From Nemertoderma westbladi (Eukaryota > Xenacoelomorpha > Nemertodermatida > Nemertodermatidae), in NCBI GenBank assembly GCA_032718475.1, contig JAUCBJ010006179.1:1-64000 (forward strand): a stretch of DNA of 64,000 nucleotides, written 5' to 3'. A model generated the notes under the pieces. The model had not been told where the DNA came from. It did no database searches and saw only the letters and a list, made by a program, of their open reading frames with translations. The translations under genes were made by a program, and so were the position numbers. Below, piece by piece: positions 35,540 through 47,118 of this stretch. Positions within the stretch are counted from its first letter, which is position 1, and every line of letters begins with the position of its first letter.

Positions 35540-36800
35540 CATGTACTGTTGTTTAATCGGCGCTATATGATGGATGAGTCGTGTCTGTTTTGCCGAAAAA
35601 CATCTGGAACACTAATCACTGGAGGACCTATTCGCATGAAGAACATCATAGCTTGTAGTGCAGCCCGTGAAATTGATAACCACAATGAGATTCTTCAGTG
35701 AAAACGATTCGGAACTGAATGTTATTTTTCACAAACAGCGCATTTCTGCATATACTTCGAAACAACATATAGAGCGTGAGTTAAAAAGACGACACATTTC
35801 CAACTCACAGAAATTACCAGAATCACACCTGTGAAACAATTGAGTTCTGATGTGCTAATAAAAAATATGAGTGCGATTGTGTCATATGTGGTAAAGTTTG
35901 TCTAACGAAAGATGATAGTCATCCTAATCGCATCCTAATCATCCTAATTTGGGTGTTACCCCACCACATATGCAATATATTTGCCTTGAGTGTGGATAAC
36001 ATGTTTGATTCTGGGTTAGTGGAAGATGATGAAGAACGTGAAGGTGATTTAAAACGACATAAAGAGGAAGGCACTAAGCAGCAGGATCTTGATGCCGGTG
36101 ATAGAATCAGTATACTTCGAACATTAAAAAAGTGCAGGGATCCATTTGGCTTTAATGACACTAATAAGTTGATCATATTGTGAACGGTCGTATAGCTCCA
36201 CCAGAAGTCAATGTCGATAATGCCGTAGAGTTGGAGTCGGCAAGGGCATTCAAATCAACTCTCCCAAATGGTTTCTACCAGAGAATAACACGCTCAGTTT
36301 TAACTATGGATTTGAAACCCTCACGTGGCAAACGTGGTTGCAAGACCTATGATATGGAGAGATTATAGGCAAATAGGCCTCTCATTCATTATACACCTCT
36401 ATGGTGGTGGCATATCCGATACTCTGAAGGAACTTCGACATAGGCTATTCACTACAAAGAAGCAACACCCTAAAGTATTCAACCTTGCCCCACACAGCGT
36501 GCCACTGTACAACATATAAAACGTGCTCGTTTGCAAGATCAGTTTGCAGTTCTTTTGAGGAGAGCTGCTGATGATCCTGCACCTCCACTGTTGGCTGTTA
36601 ACCATAGAAATCTTATTCAGAATAATTAACAAGAGCTGTGGCAATAGGTGCAAGGTCGCAGATATCTCAAAATAAAACCTTGTATGCCGGTTGCTATGGA
36701 AAGTTAGGTTAAGTGCTTTATAAAAAATTCCCCAAAGGTGCCGAAGTGGCACCCGGCGGATGTTGATTACTCTATGGTCCAACTAAAGTTTAAGCAAATA
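35540..36800 (+). pseudogene. Decayed unidentified gene
   Basis: Protein-like stretches occur in different frames: one with FNRRYMMDESCLFCRKTSG (about 35550-35700); an acidic/basic stretch with RISILRTLKKCRDPFG (35953-36179); and one with NGRIAPPEVNVDNAVELESA, then LPNGFYQRITRSVLTMDLKP (36180-36368). Stops and shifts separate them. The pieces read like one protein of several hundred residues that has lost function. I cannot name the family with confidence. It ends at the LTR fragment beginning 36848. Confidence 0.45.
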
Positions 36801-36847
36801 AAAATGCGTAATGACCCAAAGTCGCGGTGGAACCCTCTGTCTTCCTG

Positions 36848-37140
36848 ACTATTAGTATAAGTCATAACTCTGTGTGGTATTTAAAGCGCAGCATCTAGAG
36901 GAACTGCTGGTATTTCCCTGAAAATAAACATAGATTTTGGAGATTATATAGTAGAGATCAATCGAATAATACAAAGTAGCCTACCCCTCTCTCTGCCATA
37001 GAATTCAGTCTCCCACATACGGTGGGTCATACGCCACCCTAGACTGACTTCGGCTGTGGTCATATTTTGTATGGGCTGTCAGACATCATAAGACACATCA
37101 ATTAGCAGGTTAAACTGTTAAAGGTCTAAAAGCGCGAACA
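36848..37140 (+). repeat. BEL LTR fragment (3' end only, about 290 bp)
   Basis: It matches the last quarter of LTR 1/LTR 2: TAAGTCATAACTCTG near 36856, CGAATAATACA near 36964, GACTGACTTCGGCT, GGTTAAACTG.TAAAGGTCT and the terminal AAGCGCGAACA. It is more diverged than the other LTRs. It abuts SR-gene sequence at 37141 exactly after the terminal ACA. Confidence 0.7.
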
Positions 37141-37497
37141 GAAAGGGAAGGTTTGTTTGACTAAATATAATATAGGATATAATGTGGGTTTACGTCTACT
37201 ATATACAGTACATATACGTAATTAAGTGAGTGTAACAGTATATGAATTGATATTTACAGGGGAAGAAAGGACATGGAAGATCGAATAAACATGGAAAGGG
37301 AAAGAAAATGCCGAAAGATAAAGTTCTTACAGACAAAATGTTCTTCAAAAAGCTTTAATATCAAACAGTTTATGATACCAGCCAACTGTGGCAGTAATTT
37401 AGACGATTTAAAATAAACAGATTAATTAATAAATTGTGCAGCAATATTATTTGAAACCCTATATTTTTTAAATTACCTATATAAAATCGATAGCTAT
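37141..37497 (+). pseudogene. SR/K-rich gene fragment: end of exon 1, intron and exon 2
   Basis: It begins with the last bases of exon 1 (GAAAGGGAAG), followed by an intron nearly identical to that at 46849-46956, then an AG acceptor (37258-37259). Exon 2 (37260-37358) is open for 32 codons: GKKGHGRSNKHGKGKK, then a tail ending FFKKL and TAA. Similarity to the 46606 locus continues past the stop to about 37497. Exon 1 is missing apart from its last bases, so this is a fragment, but it shows a longer exon 2 than the 46606 copy. Confidence 0.65.
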
Positions 37498-37890
37498 ATG
37501 TGATGGGAAATATAACGCTGAGTTTCCATTACATAAGGTTTACTGACTAATTAATATATATATCAATATCAGAACTTATAAAAGATAGTAACAAACTGCA
37601 TACTGCAGTACTATACTGCCAGACTACTACAGTAGTAAATGCTGATGCTGTACTAAATTTAAAAGTAGGCTGTATGCCTTATAAGAGTAAACTACCTAAA
37701 CCCTCACGGTAGGTCACACAGTATATATAACAACCACAAGGGACCCAATATGAAAAGGTCCTACAAACTGTCTTTTCTTGACAAAGTTTCAAAAAAAGTT
37801 ATTGGAAATCCCACTCATTGGATATAAACAAGCCCAGGAGTCTGCTTAAATTTAACCCAATAACAGTTTACCGAATTTATCGAGTTTAAT
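37498..37890. other. Non-coding; probable region of the copia 3' LTR
   Basis: No gene is seen. On the minus strand the copia polyprotein stops at 37891-37893 (TAG), so a 3' LTR would be expected here. TGTTATTGGG on the minus strand near 37866 could be its start, but no second LTR copy in the window confirms it. Confidence 0.3.
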
Positions 37891-38278
37891 CTAACTAACT
37901 GGCTTCGTGAACACATCTGCGATCATATCTTCAATGGAAAGATACTTAATAACAACAGTCCCATTCTCAATCACATCACGAACACAATGGTAATGATTAT
38001 CAATATATTTGTCTTCTGACATACTCCTGGGTGCTTGCTTATAGCTATCGCGGATTGGTTATCCTCAAAAATAGTAACCCAAGTCCAAGTCATAACCCAA
38101 CTCATTGAGCAACAATCGAAATGACGCTGCTTCTTGACACACGACACTAAGAGCAACATATTCTGCTTTGGCTGTGGATAATGCTACACATGTCTGCTTC
38201 TTCGATCCCCATGAGATAACAACTCTGCCTCTCATCAACTTAAAACAAAATCCAGATGTGGATTTCCAGTCCACTGTA
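37891..38278 (-). pseudogene. Copia RNase H, C-terminal half
   Basis: Minus-strand sequence encodes DWKSTSGFCFKL, ISWGSKKQTCVALSTAKAEY (the active-site Glu region of copia RNase H) and, after a frameshift, EDNQSAIAISKHP and DMIADVFTKP before TAG. It is the direct continuation of the RNase H begun at about 41748, since removing the hAT insertion restores contiguity of the motif order GDT-VDWKS. Confidence 0.75.
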
Positions 38279-38512
38279 CAGCCCTCCCAGGGAGAATTTC
38301 CACCAAAAAAAAAGGTGAAAAGGTAAACATGGGTCATAAAAAAAGGTAAAAAAAAGGTGGTTAAAAATCAAACCTATACCCAGCATCCATATCCAAACCG
38401 TATCCAGAAAACAAATATTACATTTTGAGATAGATGTTATATATCATATTAACAAATCCAATATAATCTTCCATTATGTTAACATATCAGTTTATTAGGG
38501 CACCTAACTAAA

Positions 38513-40977
38513 CTAATCCTTATCAACTCGTTGCCTTTTCCTGCTGCTCGAAGTAGCCAGCTTCACATCTATATCAGAAAGTTCCTTTGCAATAGAGCAC
38601 AATACATTTTGATGGTCTTTGAGTTGAGTATCTGCTGACGCACGGGATTTATTCGCAATTGAAGCTGAGGTCAAGTCGCAACTGGCCAGAGCAAAAGCCA
38701 GTTGACTATCGGCGACTCTAATCATCGTTTGTACAGAGACACACAGGTTCGTGATAGTATTATGCTTCTTTGTCAGAGATGATTTGCGGAGTTTAAGCTC
38801 CGCTCTTACTTGCAGTTCACGCTCGCTTTCTTCATCTAAAAGCCGCTTTGTCTCGGCAGCTTTTTTAGTTTCAAATTTATACGCTGCTTCTTGTAGACGC
38901 TCAACATTATAGGCAGCCCATGCCTTAGAGGCAGATGCAAGAAGGTCGCTGGTGAAAGCGACATTGTGTGCACCCCCCACCCATTTCACTGCCTCTTGGC
39001 AGTGTCGCAATCCAATGATTGTTGACCTCTTCATGGATGACCGCGACTTATAGATAATTCTTCGATTATCTGCAAAACCTCGTTCAGGCCCGGCGTTTCC
39101 ATGTGTTATAGCAGCCATATTGGCTAAGAAGCGACTAACATTTTGATATGCTTTAACTGAAGTATGGACTCGCAGCTGGTTCTTTGTGTCACCCCAAAAT
39201 ACGCTCACATCCTCATCCGACACATTCAACTGGTCTTCACTAAGTTCTTGAGAAGCAAATTCTTCATATTCCTTGACTACAGTTTGTCCATCTATGGAGT
39301 CACTCGCAGCCACTTTTGGAAACAGCTGTGTCAGATACGTGAGGTAGCGCACACCTGCAGCTCCACCTTCAGCAGTTTGGGCGAGATAAGGATCAACAAC
39401 TTGTAGGGAATGAACAGTCTTGTCATTAATTGGGAGGTGATCCAGCAAATATTCTGACATCTTCATAAGAGCATGTCGAATGGCAATTTTCACTTCTGGA
39501 GTTTTCAGCAGATTGTCGGGATCATCGATGGTTCCAAGCTTAAAGTCAGAGCGCCAATTCTCAGACTTTTGGATTTTAAACTCCTTAAGTTTCTTCCCTG
39601 AAAGTTTCTTACCATTGAGGCGCAGGTTTGTGCAAAAGGTGTACAGAAGGTCATACACCAAATCATTGCTAAGGGAATATAATCTATGGATCTGAGGTGT
39701 GTATTTCTGGAGGGTGAGGAGAAAAGGGCGGAATATTGCACAGATATTCACGACTAATTGCAGCATGAGAGGAGTACGCTTGTCAAATATAACATTGTCA
39801 ATTTGTTTGAACCGGGCTGTCTTGACAAATTTAGCAGTTGATACATCCCGACTGGTTTTACAGCCTGCAAAGAACACTCGTAGGGCAGGAAGCTGCTCGA
39901 GTAGTCGTGCTGCTACTGGGCCTGTCATTAACCAGCGTGAATCAACATGGTGCAGAATTATATGCTGCTCCACATCTTCTGCTATCTGGACCAACCTAAA
40001 GTCTTCTCGCCGAGCAGAAGAATATTTGAATACAAAATGTACATCAGTGGCAAATCCATCAAAATCAAATAGACCAGCACTGGAAATCGCTGTAAGGAAA
40101 GTCCGAAACCCTGAATGTGCTGGATGCAGGGGACAAGTTCCAAAATCAAACAATGGAGAAAACCCATGTGACTCCAGGTATATATTCACTTTCCGGAAAA
40201 AAGCCTTGTTTACATTGGGACCATCCATGGATAAATAGAGCCAGGAAGACAAATCAATGTTGGAAAACTTCGAAAATAGATGTTCCTCAAATTTTTTCAC
40301 CATTATGTCCGAAGTTGCATGACCAAAGAAAATGGATTGCAGAAACGTTTATAACTCGCCCCTTCTGTGGTGAAAAAAATTGTGCATAAACATCACACTG
40401 TTTCTCCACCTTCGCGTTTGTGGTCTCATCAAAGTGAATACCAAAGATAAAACCATCAGAAATTAACTAACAGCTGCACCTTCTTCTGGGCGAAATAAGG
40501 ACCAAGGCCGTGTCCAACAATGTAACTCGCTTTAGTTTGTTTAAGCTGCATCCCTTTGATAACACTAGACGAACACTAGGCTTTCAAAATTATCACACAT
40601 TCAGCCTTTGTGCATAGGTCTTTTGGAGACAAGATATGGCTAATTAAAGGTTGCGTAGAGGTTGAGACCTGCACCTCCAAGGGAACCATATTCGAACTAA
40701 TACTCGATTGGGATGGGATTGTAGGTGGACCAAGGGTTAATGTCGGTGTTTGGCAGATAGATTGTACATTCCGGATGTGTAGAGGTGTGGCATGGTGAAC
40801 GCGAAGAGCGGAAAGGCCACTGCTTTTAACCGACACGGTTTTATTGCAGGCAATGCAGTGAGCCAATCCAGAATCATTCTGAACCGGCCGAAACACTTTC
40901 CCAACTGTCAGCTCTGGGGATGTCCTGAGTTTTTCGTGCTCCCACTCTACTCGCCATTTGGAAGCGTTGGATGGCAT
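38513..40977 (-). pseudogene. hAT-like transposase with N-terminal zinc finger, frame-broken
   Basis: It starts at ATG 40977 (MPSNASKWRVEW...), with a C-x2-C...H-x4-H zinc-finger pattern (CIACNKT...RVHHATPLH) like a BED-type finger. After a stop at 40576 and frame breaks to 40304, a stretch near 40440 (FDETTNAKVEKQCDVYAQFF) looks like the first catalytic Asp region. A 596-residue open part (40303-38513) follows, with LSMDGPNVNKAFF, HVDSRWLMTGP and a C-terminal ITHGNAGPERGFADNRR segment resembling the hAT dimerisation region. The charged C-terminus may be a coiled coil. The breaks before 40303 inactivate it. Confidence 0.7.
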
Positions 40978-41011
40978 GGTATAATAATATTTTAAAGTTA
41001 TAAGATATAAG

Positions 41012-41571
41012 TTTAATATTATAAAGTTATAATTATAATGCCAGATAATGCCAGAATGCAGTACAACTGTACAGTGTGACAGTAGACGGTAGTGCTGCCT
41101 AATACAGTATGAATACATCAAATCAAATCAAAACATTATACAGCCTACAGAACAGACTCACTGATATCTTTCAGTTTCTGTACGCCTATTGAGTATTGAC
41201 AGACTGAGTCTGAGTGTGTACTGCAGTACTGTGTACCAAACAGAAAAACAGAATGAGTAGGCCTATTGGCCATACAACTGTAGTCATAATATTTAATATT
41301 ATAAAGTTATAATTATAATGCCAGATAATGCCAGAATGCAGTACAACTGTACAGTGTGACAGTAGACGGTAGTGCTGCCTAATACAGTATGAATAAATCA
41401 AATCAAATCAAAACATTATACAGCCTACAGAACAGACTCACTGATATCTTTCAGTTTCTGTACGCCTATTGAGTATTGACAGACTGAGTCTGAGTGTGTA
41501 CTGCAGTACTGTGTACCAAACAGAAAAACAGAATGAGTAGGCCTATTGGCCATACAACTGAAGTCCTACTA
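41012..41571. repeat. 280 bp tandem duplication within the hAT element
   Basis: Two almost identical units start TTTAATATTATAAAGTTATA at 41012 and 41292 and share GTAGACGGTAGTGCTGCC and TGAGTAGGCCTATTGGCC. I see only one or two differences, so it is recent or an assembly effect. Confidence 0.85.
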
Positions 41572-41747
41572 GTAATATTTGGATAAATAATATAAATTGG
41601 AAACGCGCCTGTACCATTAAGATTGTATAACACGACTTTACATATTGATATATCAATATCATCTGGGGTTGTTAAAAAAAAGGTAAAAAAGGTAAATGGC
41701 TAGAAAAAAGGTAAAAAAGGTAAAAAAAGGTGCAAGTGGGAGCACTG

Positions 41748-44535
41748 ACTGTATCACCGGCCCAATCTGCATCACTGAATCCTTCCAACACAATCCCATC
41801 TTCATTCCCCCTTCTATAGGATAATTTCTTGTCAATGGTTGACTTCAGGTAATGCAAAACTCTCTTCGTGGCAACCATATGTTCAGTTCCTGGATTGAAA
41901 TGAACCTGGATAGAACACCACCAACAACATATGAAATATCAGGTCTTGTAAAAGTCGATAAAATTAATAACCCACCAACAATACTTCTGTATAATTCAGA
42001 ATATTTGGGATCAATTTTCTCGGAAGGTGAATTCTGAGAACTAATAAAATCAATACAGGGTGTACTAACTGTCTTACCGCATTCCGAATTTCTTTAACAT
42101 TGTATTAATAAACAGAGTTTGATCCAATGAAATTGAATCCTTATCCCGAGTGATCTTCATTCCAAGATACCATCTCAACTGACCTTTATTATCACAACTA
42201 AAATCGCTGGTGAATTGTTTAACAAATTCGTTGACTCGAGATTTAGTACCTCCAATACCTAAATCGTCTACAAAAACCACAATAAATAATAAACCACCAT
42301 TGGTTGATTCATAAATAAACAAACAGAAATCCAAATCACATCGTTTAAGTCCTTTACTACTCAAATATCGGTACAGTGTATCATACCAACTCGCTGCAGC
42401 CTGCTTTAAACCATATAGAGCTTTACTCAACTTACAATACAGAACATCAAATTTTATTTTCCAAAATTTTCCGTATTTTTCAAATACTTTTGGCTGTTCC
42501 ACATAAATTTCTTCACTAAGAGTAGCATTCAAGTATGCACTTTTCACGTCAACATGTGAAATCTCATATTCTTTAAGTGCTGATAGAGCTAACATGGTTC
42601 TAAACTTAGTGGGCATTGAAACATGAAGGAACATTTCCCGATATATGACCCCGATATTGTGGATTATCATCAAATATAAAACCACCATAATGGTCTGGTC
42701 TGTTATGAGCACGTTGAGGTCTTCCATTGACATTGTCTGGTTGCTGATCAACCTCCTCGACATTCTCCACAATATCGTCAACATTAAGATTATCACAATC
42801 TCTTCCGATAGCATCAACTGACCACATGATCTAGATCATGTGGTAGATCATTACACTCACTATCATCGAAGAATTCACTCAACTCTTCAAACAAAATATC
42901 ATTTGCTTCATCCGATGATTCTACACTTCTAGTAGTTTCCCCTTTTGATTCGTTGAAAGTAACACTGAGTGTAACATAGACTTGATTATCACAAAATACA
43001 AGATAACCTTTGCTTTGACTGGCATAACCTACAAATATACCCTTTCTTCCTTTGGGATCCAACTTGTATCAAGGTCACATATCTTTAAAAACAACCTATG
43101 AACCAAACACTCTAATGTTCCGAATATCTGGCTTAGTACCATAGAAGCGTTCATAAGGGGCGAGGTTATTAGGAAGCAATGATGTTATACATCTATTCCG
43201 CACATAGCAGGCAGTTTAAACCCAAAACTGTTTCAAAAGATTAGAATCGAGCAACATCGCACGAGCTGCTTCAAAAGCATCCTGAATAATCTCTCAGCCA
43301 TACCATTATGCTCTGGGGTGTGGGGTACAGTGTACTCATGATTAATTTTATTCTCTACACAAAATGCACTCAATATCTTTGAAGAATACTCACCACCACA
43401 ATCCGTACGAAGATTTTCAACAACCAACTCCGGTAATCCGACTTCAGCAATATATTGTTTGAATTTATCCATTGCCTCCGATTTGGTCTTGATAAAATAC
43501 ACAGTAGCAAATCTGGAGAAGTCATCTATAAAAGAAATTACATACCGATAACCACCAAATGACTCAACTTCAATTGGTCTACAGAGATCAGAATACACCA
43601 ACTCAAGTGGTTTTTTCGTTGTCCTCTTCGTCTTCTTCGGGATTGAGGCCTTAATTATCTTGGACATAGAACATGGTTCACAGAAATCCAACTTGCTATT
43701 CGCCATATTTTTCATACATGGCAAACTTGAAAATAATTGTCTCAAATCAGTCTTATTGACATGACACATTAAATGAAGGCATAGGGCACAATAATTGGTC
43801 TACAGAGATCAGAATACACCAACTCAAGTGGTTTTTTCGTTGTCCTCTTCGTCTTCTTCGGGATTGAGGCCTTAATTATCTTGGACATAGAACATGGTTC
43901 ACAGAAATCAAACTTGCTATTCGCCATATTTTTCATACATGGCAAACTTGAAAATAATTGTCTCAAATCAGTCTTATTGACATGACACATTAAATGAAGG
44001 CATAGGGCACAATAATTATCATTATTGTCTTCCTCAATGTTTGTATTATCATCATTACATTTTGAACACGCTGCCACCGAATAACTGCAATTCTCAATAA
44101 AGAACAAATCACTATTGACTGTAAGTGGAATTCCGCCGCAGTTGCGTCCACTGCCACTCCCGCCACAGGGCACCCTCGGCCGGAAACACCAGTGATTGGG
44201 GCGGGGCAGGTTGCTGCCCCCTGCGGACATTGTGATTTAAAATGACCTACTTCATGGCAGATATAGCATTTCCCCTTAAATTTCGAAATTTTGCTTGCAG
44301 TTGCTGCAACCAAGGAATTATCTTGCAAATCTGATACAACATTCTTGGCCTTACAAAAATCAGCATAGTTTATCAAGGCCAGTCGAACTTCATCAAATGA
44401 CTCAGAATCAATAAAATTTCTCGCAGTAACGAAATTGTCATATTCTGATGGCAGACCATTGAGGATCACATTTACTAACATTGTATCACTCACTCTGTCA
44501 CCCAGGTTGGAATTTATGTAGAGTTTGCTCAACAT
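41748..44535 (-). pseudogene. Copia gag-integrase-RT-RNase H fragments
   Basis: From 44535 downward: Gag (ILNGLPSEYDNFVTA) with knuckle CYICHEVGHFKSQC; a Pro/Ala/Gly-rich insert; GAG-pre-integrase (MCHVNKTDLRQLFSSLPC, CEPCSMSK); integrase with VYSDLCRPI, LRTDCGGEY and HNGMAERLF (Asp, Asp, Glu); then RT (DVKSAYLNATL, FVDDLGIGG, LRWYLGMKI) at 42817-42074; and the RNase H start (FSDADWAGDT) to the hAT boundary. The duplication at 43572-44013 repeats the pre-integrase region, and several stops and shifts (for example around 42610-42830 and 43060-43230) divide the frame. Confidence 0.8.
43572..44013. repeat. 221 bp tandem duplication in copia integrase
   Basis: Units start AATTGGTCTACAGAGATCAG at 43572 and 43793 and are nearly identical, ending CATAGGGCACAATAATT. 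The duplication breaks the polyprotein. Confidence 0.85.
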
Positions 44536-44536
44536 G

Positions 44537-44660
44537 TGTGGCGCGGATTAAGGATCCTGGCGCGTAGTGACAGGGGCGTGTGGCGCGAATTAAGGATCCT
44601 GGCGCCTAGTGACAGGGGCGTGTGGCGCGCATTGAGGATCCTGGCGGTCCTGGCGCGAAT
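44537..44660. repeat. Three tandem units of 42 bp, GC-rich
   Basis: Units start TGTGGCGCG at 44537, 44579 and 44621. Each contains ATTAAGGATCCTGGCGC (the third ATTGAGGATCC), and the first two end TAGTGACAGGGGCG. They sit exactly where the copia Gag is cut off. Confidence 0.85.
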
Positions 44661-46278
44661 ATGGATGTAGGGTTACGTTAGGACAGTAGGAGGTAGCGTA
44701 GCAGTGCACTGGCAACACATCCCACTCTACAGGTCTATTTGAAATTATTCCATAGGTTTAAAAAGGTTGAAAAATGTCCGCTCGCTTCGCACCTACCTAC
44801 CAGCCTACTCTTAGCACTGTCTGGCTGTGGACAAATGGAAACGGACAGATTGAGCATGACCATTCAGCAATTAAAAACATGACTTGTTTCAAAAGTTTTT
44901 CAATTGTCAGATTCTTCAAACCAATAAGACCATGACAGCCTGCATGATTCAGCAGAATTCCCATGCTCGCTACGCTCGCAATTTAATTACATCTGCATTT
45001 CTGTATTTGAAAACAGTCGGTTTGCCTACTTTAAATGCTGAAATGTTAAAATTTTCGTGCTCGCTATGCTCGCATCTTGATCACATCTGCATTTAAAAAC
45101 AGTCAGTTAACGTTGACCTACTACTACTACAACTACCAACTACCAACTTACTTAACGAGCAGCGCGCATATTGAATGTTAACCTAACTTACTTAACGAGC
45201 AGCGCGCATATTGAATATTTTTGGGTTGTCTTAATCTGTTGTTTCATGCATTATTTTCAATATTACTTATTTTTTGAACTTAAACTTATACATTGCATAA
45301 TCTACAGTTAGACCTATTCATTAACCTAACTTTAATCTAACTTACTTAACGAGCAGCGCGCATATTGAATGTTTTTGGGAATGGATAGTACGCATATGGG
45401 GGTTGCTAATGTGTCTTTGGCTGTATATTACCTTACTTGTTATACGGCGTTGAAACTGAGCGTTTTGAGGTTTTTGTTTTTATAATAATAGTACGAGAGC
45501 TACTTAGAGACACGATTAGATTTTTACTTTATGTAAGTTTGGATTAAAATCTATTTTATTCTGGAGACTTTTGTTTTTTGATTTTGTTTTCGACTTTGTT
45601 TATATTATATTACATATAGGACCTACTTAGAACTATCTATTCTATTAGTGCTTTATTTAGGTGGCGGGAATTTCGAATTGAATTTAATTACTCCATTATG
45701 CTTTATTAATATAATAGGTCTGACGTAGCCCGGTAGGGCGAAAACGTTCACCAAATCCAGCGTTTTCATTACAATATTCAGCCAGTGTAGACCCCTAATA
45801 CTTACCTATATGCTATATTTTGCTTATGGTAATTTATTATTACTACAACTACAGCACTATCTGACTATTACTGTCACACTGTACATATGTTAACATAATT
45901 GGAAAATTTACTTGTTCGCTACGCTCGCATTTTAATGTTAAAATACTGTAGGACTACAGCATTATAAACTGATAAATTATTACAATTAAGCAATTACAGA
46001 ATTACTGCAAAATTTCATAGTCAATTGTTGGCTTGGCGCGCATTAGATATCATGGCTGGCGCGATTTTCGTTTAACCAGAACGCGTGTGGCGCGCTTTTT
46101 GTCAGTAGGCCTATTCCATATAGGTCTGTCACCACATTCAGTAATATTAATGGAAATTTCTTTAGCTCGTGTAACATAATCATTGACATTTTCGCTTGCC
46201 TTTAATTTTAAACACATCAATTGAGACATTAATCCGTTTCACCCATTCCGCCAGTTGTCTCGAAAGAGACGTGGCTGT
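44661..46278. other. Non-coding with recurring GCTCGC...GCTCGC and AGCGCGCATATTGAAT motifs
   Basis: No gene is supported. Three copies of CTTACTTAACGAGCAGCGCG followed by CATATTGAAT lie near 45148, 45185 and 45341. Imperfect palindromes of the type GCTCGCTACGCTCGCA occur near 44964, 45058 and 45914. GCGCGC/GGCGCG motifs recur at 46035-46100, relating this stretch to the 42 bp repeats. Confidence 0.5.
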
Positions 46279-46332
46279 TAATAGCCATTAACATGGTCAA
46301 ATAAAAGGTCAAAAAGTGGGTACCCATAACAT
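46279..46332. mobile_element. Remnant of the Mutator-like element end
   Basis: TAATAGCCATTAACATGGTC through GTGGGTACCCATAACATA matches the right arm of the 33896-35442 element (about 35385-35437) with one mismatch. The outer nine or so bases and the rest of the element are absent. Confidence 0.7.
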
Positions 46333-46351
46333 ACTGTCGTAATGCCGAATC

Positions 46352-46487
46352 CCGTTAACGGATATACCTACCACCAAAACCGCCTACCAAATACAATTTT
46401 GTTTTAGCCAATAAGATAATCAGGAGAGTATTGCTCAAATCAACCAACCAAAACTAAGTTCTGGAATTCAAACGATGATATATATAA
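46352..46487 (+). promoter_or_regulatory. Putative promoter of the SR/K-rich gene
   Basis: It comprises a palindrome CCGTTAACGG (46352-46361, containing MYB-type TAACGG), CCAAT (46408-46412) and a TATA-like TATATATAA (about 46479-46487), 127 bp before the ATG. The same three motifs in the same order and similar spacing precede the SR-BAF gene (48063-48170), which supports their relevance. Function is inferred from motif order only. Confidence 0.45.
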
Positions 46488-46605
46488 TAGAACGACACAT
46501 CAACCTATTTCATTTAGGAGAAAAATTATTTACAAGAGAGATTCTGATAATATTTTTTCTTTAGGAAATACTGTACATAATTTTTAGTAAATACATTGAA
46601 AAAGC

Positions 46606-46989
46606 ATGCCTGTTCAACAGGAAGATAGCGATTTAGGGCTGGATAGTTTGCCGAGTTGGGCCATAGATGAAAGGAAAAGTAGGAGCCTATCAAAGAGTGG
46701 TAATCGTTCCACCAGCAGGAACGAAATGGAGAAAAGGAGACGTAAAAAACGAAAGGGAAGTAAGAAGGGAAAGAAGAGCAGGTCTAGGAGTCGCCGAGGT
46801 AAAGGAAGCAGGTCTAGAAGTCGTAGAGGAAAGGGAAAGAAAGGGAAGGTTTGTTTGACAAATATAATATAGGATATAATGTGGGTTTAGGTCTACTATA
46901 TACAGTACATATTCCTAATTACGTGATTGTAACAGTATATGAATTGATATTTACAGGGGAAGAAAGGACGGGGAAGATCGAAGAAATGA
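46606..46989 (+). CDS. SR/K-rich small basic protein, two exons
   Basis: Exon 1 is 46606-46848 (81 codons), followed by an intron with GT at 46849 and AG at 46955-46956. Exon 2 is 46957-46989 (GKKGRGRSKK then TGA). The product is about 91 residues. Its N-terminus has acidic residues and a tryptophan (SLPSWA), followed by a strongly basic domain with KRRRKKRKGSKKGKKS and two SRSRSRRGKG repeats. Such composition suits a protamine- or histone-tail-like nucleic-acid binder, or an SR-type nuclear protein (inference). It has no other recognisable domain. Paralogous pieces lie at 23072-23403 (-) and 37141-37497, and the same exon type forms the N-terminus of the BAF gene at 48285. The 37260 copy has a longer exon 2, so this copy may be C-terminally shortened by stop codons. 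Confidence 0.55.
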
Positions 46990-47118
46990 TGAAAATGAAA
47001 GAAATTGCCGAGAGATAAAGTTCTTACAGACAAAATGTTCTTCAAAAAGCTTTAATATCGAACAGTTTACGATACCGGCCAACTGTGGCAGTAATTTAGA
47101 CGATTTACAATAAACAGA

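Larger units (their letters stand above)
38279..41747 (-). mobile_element. hAT-superfamily DNA transposon inserted in copia RNase H
   Basis: Ends read CAGCCCTCCCA (left, inward) and CAGTGCTCCCA (right, inward), fitting the CAG...CTG hAT terminal pattern. Flanking copia sequence repeats TACAGT (minus strand) on both sides. Only 6 bp match exactly, where hAT usually gives 8 bp. Subterminal regions at both ends contain repeated GGTAAAAAA motifs in the same orientation. Inside is a hAT-like transposase (38513-40977, -) and a 280 bp tandem duplication (41012-41571). Confidence 0.75.
37891..44535 (-). mobile_element. Ty1/copia retrotransposon, 5'-truncated and split by a hAT transposon
   Basis: Read on the minus strand the order is Gag C-terminus with a CCHC knuckle, GAG-pre-integrase, integrase, RT, RNase H. 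This integrase-before-RT order defines Ty1/copia. RNase H is split after GDT by the hAT element at 38279-41747 and resumes with VDWKSTSGF. It ends in ADVFTKP-type sequence and a stop at 37891. The Gag N-terminus and 5' LTR are missing beyond 44535, where GC-rich repeats begin. A 221 bp internal duplication (43572-44013) and frame breaks show it is dead. Confidence 0.8.
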
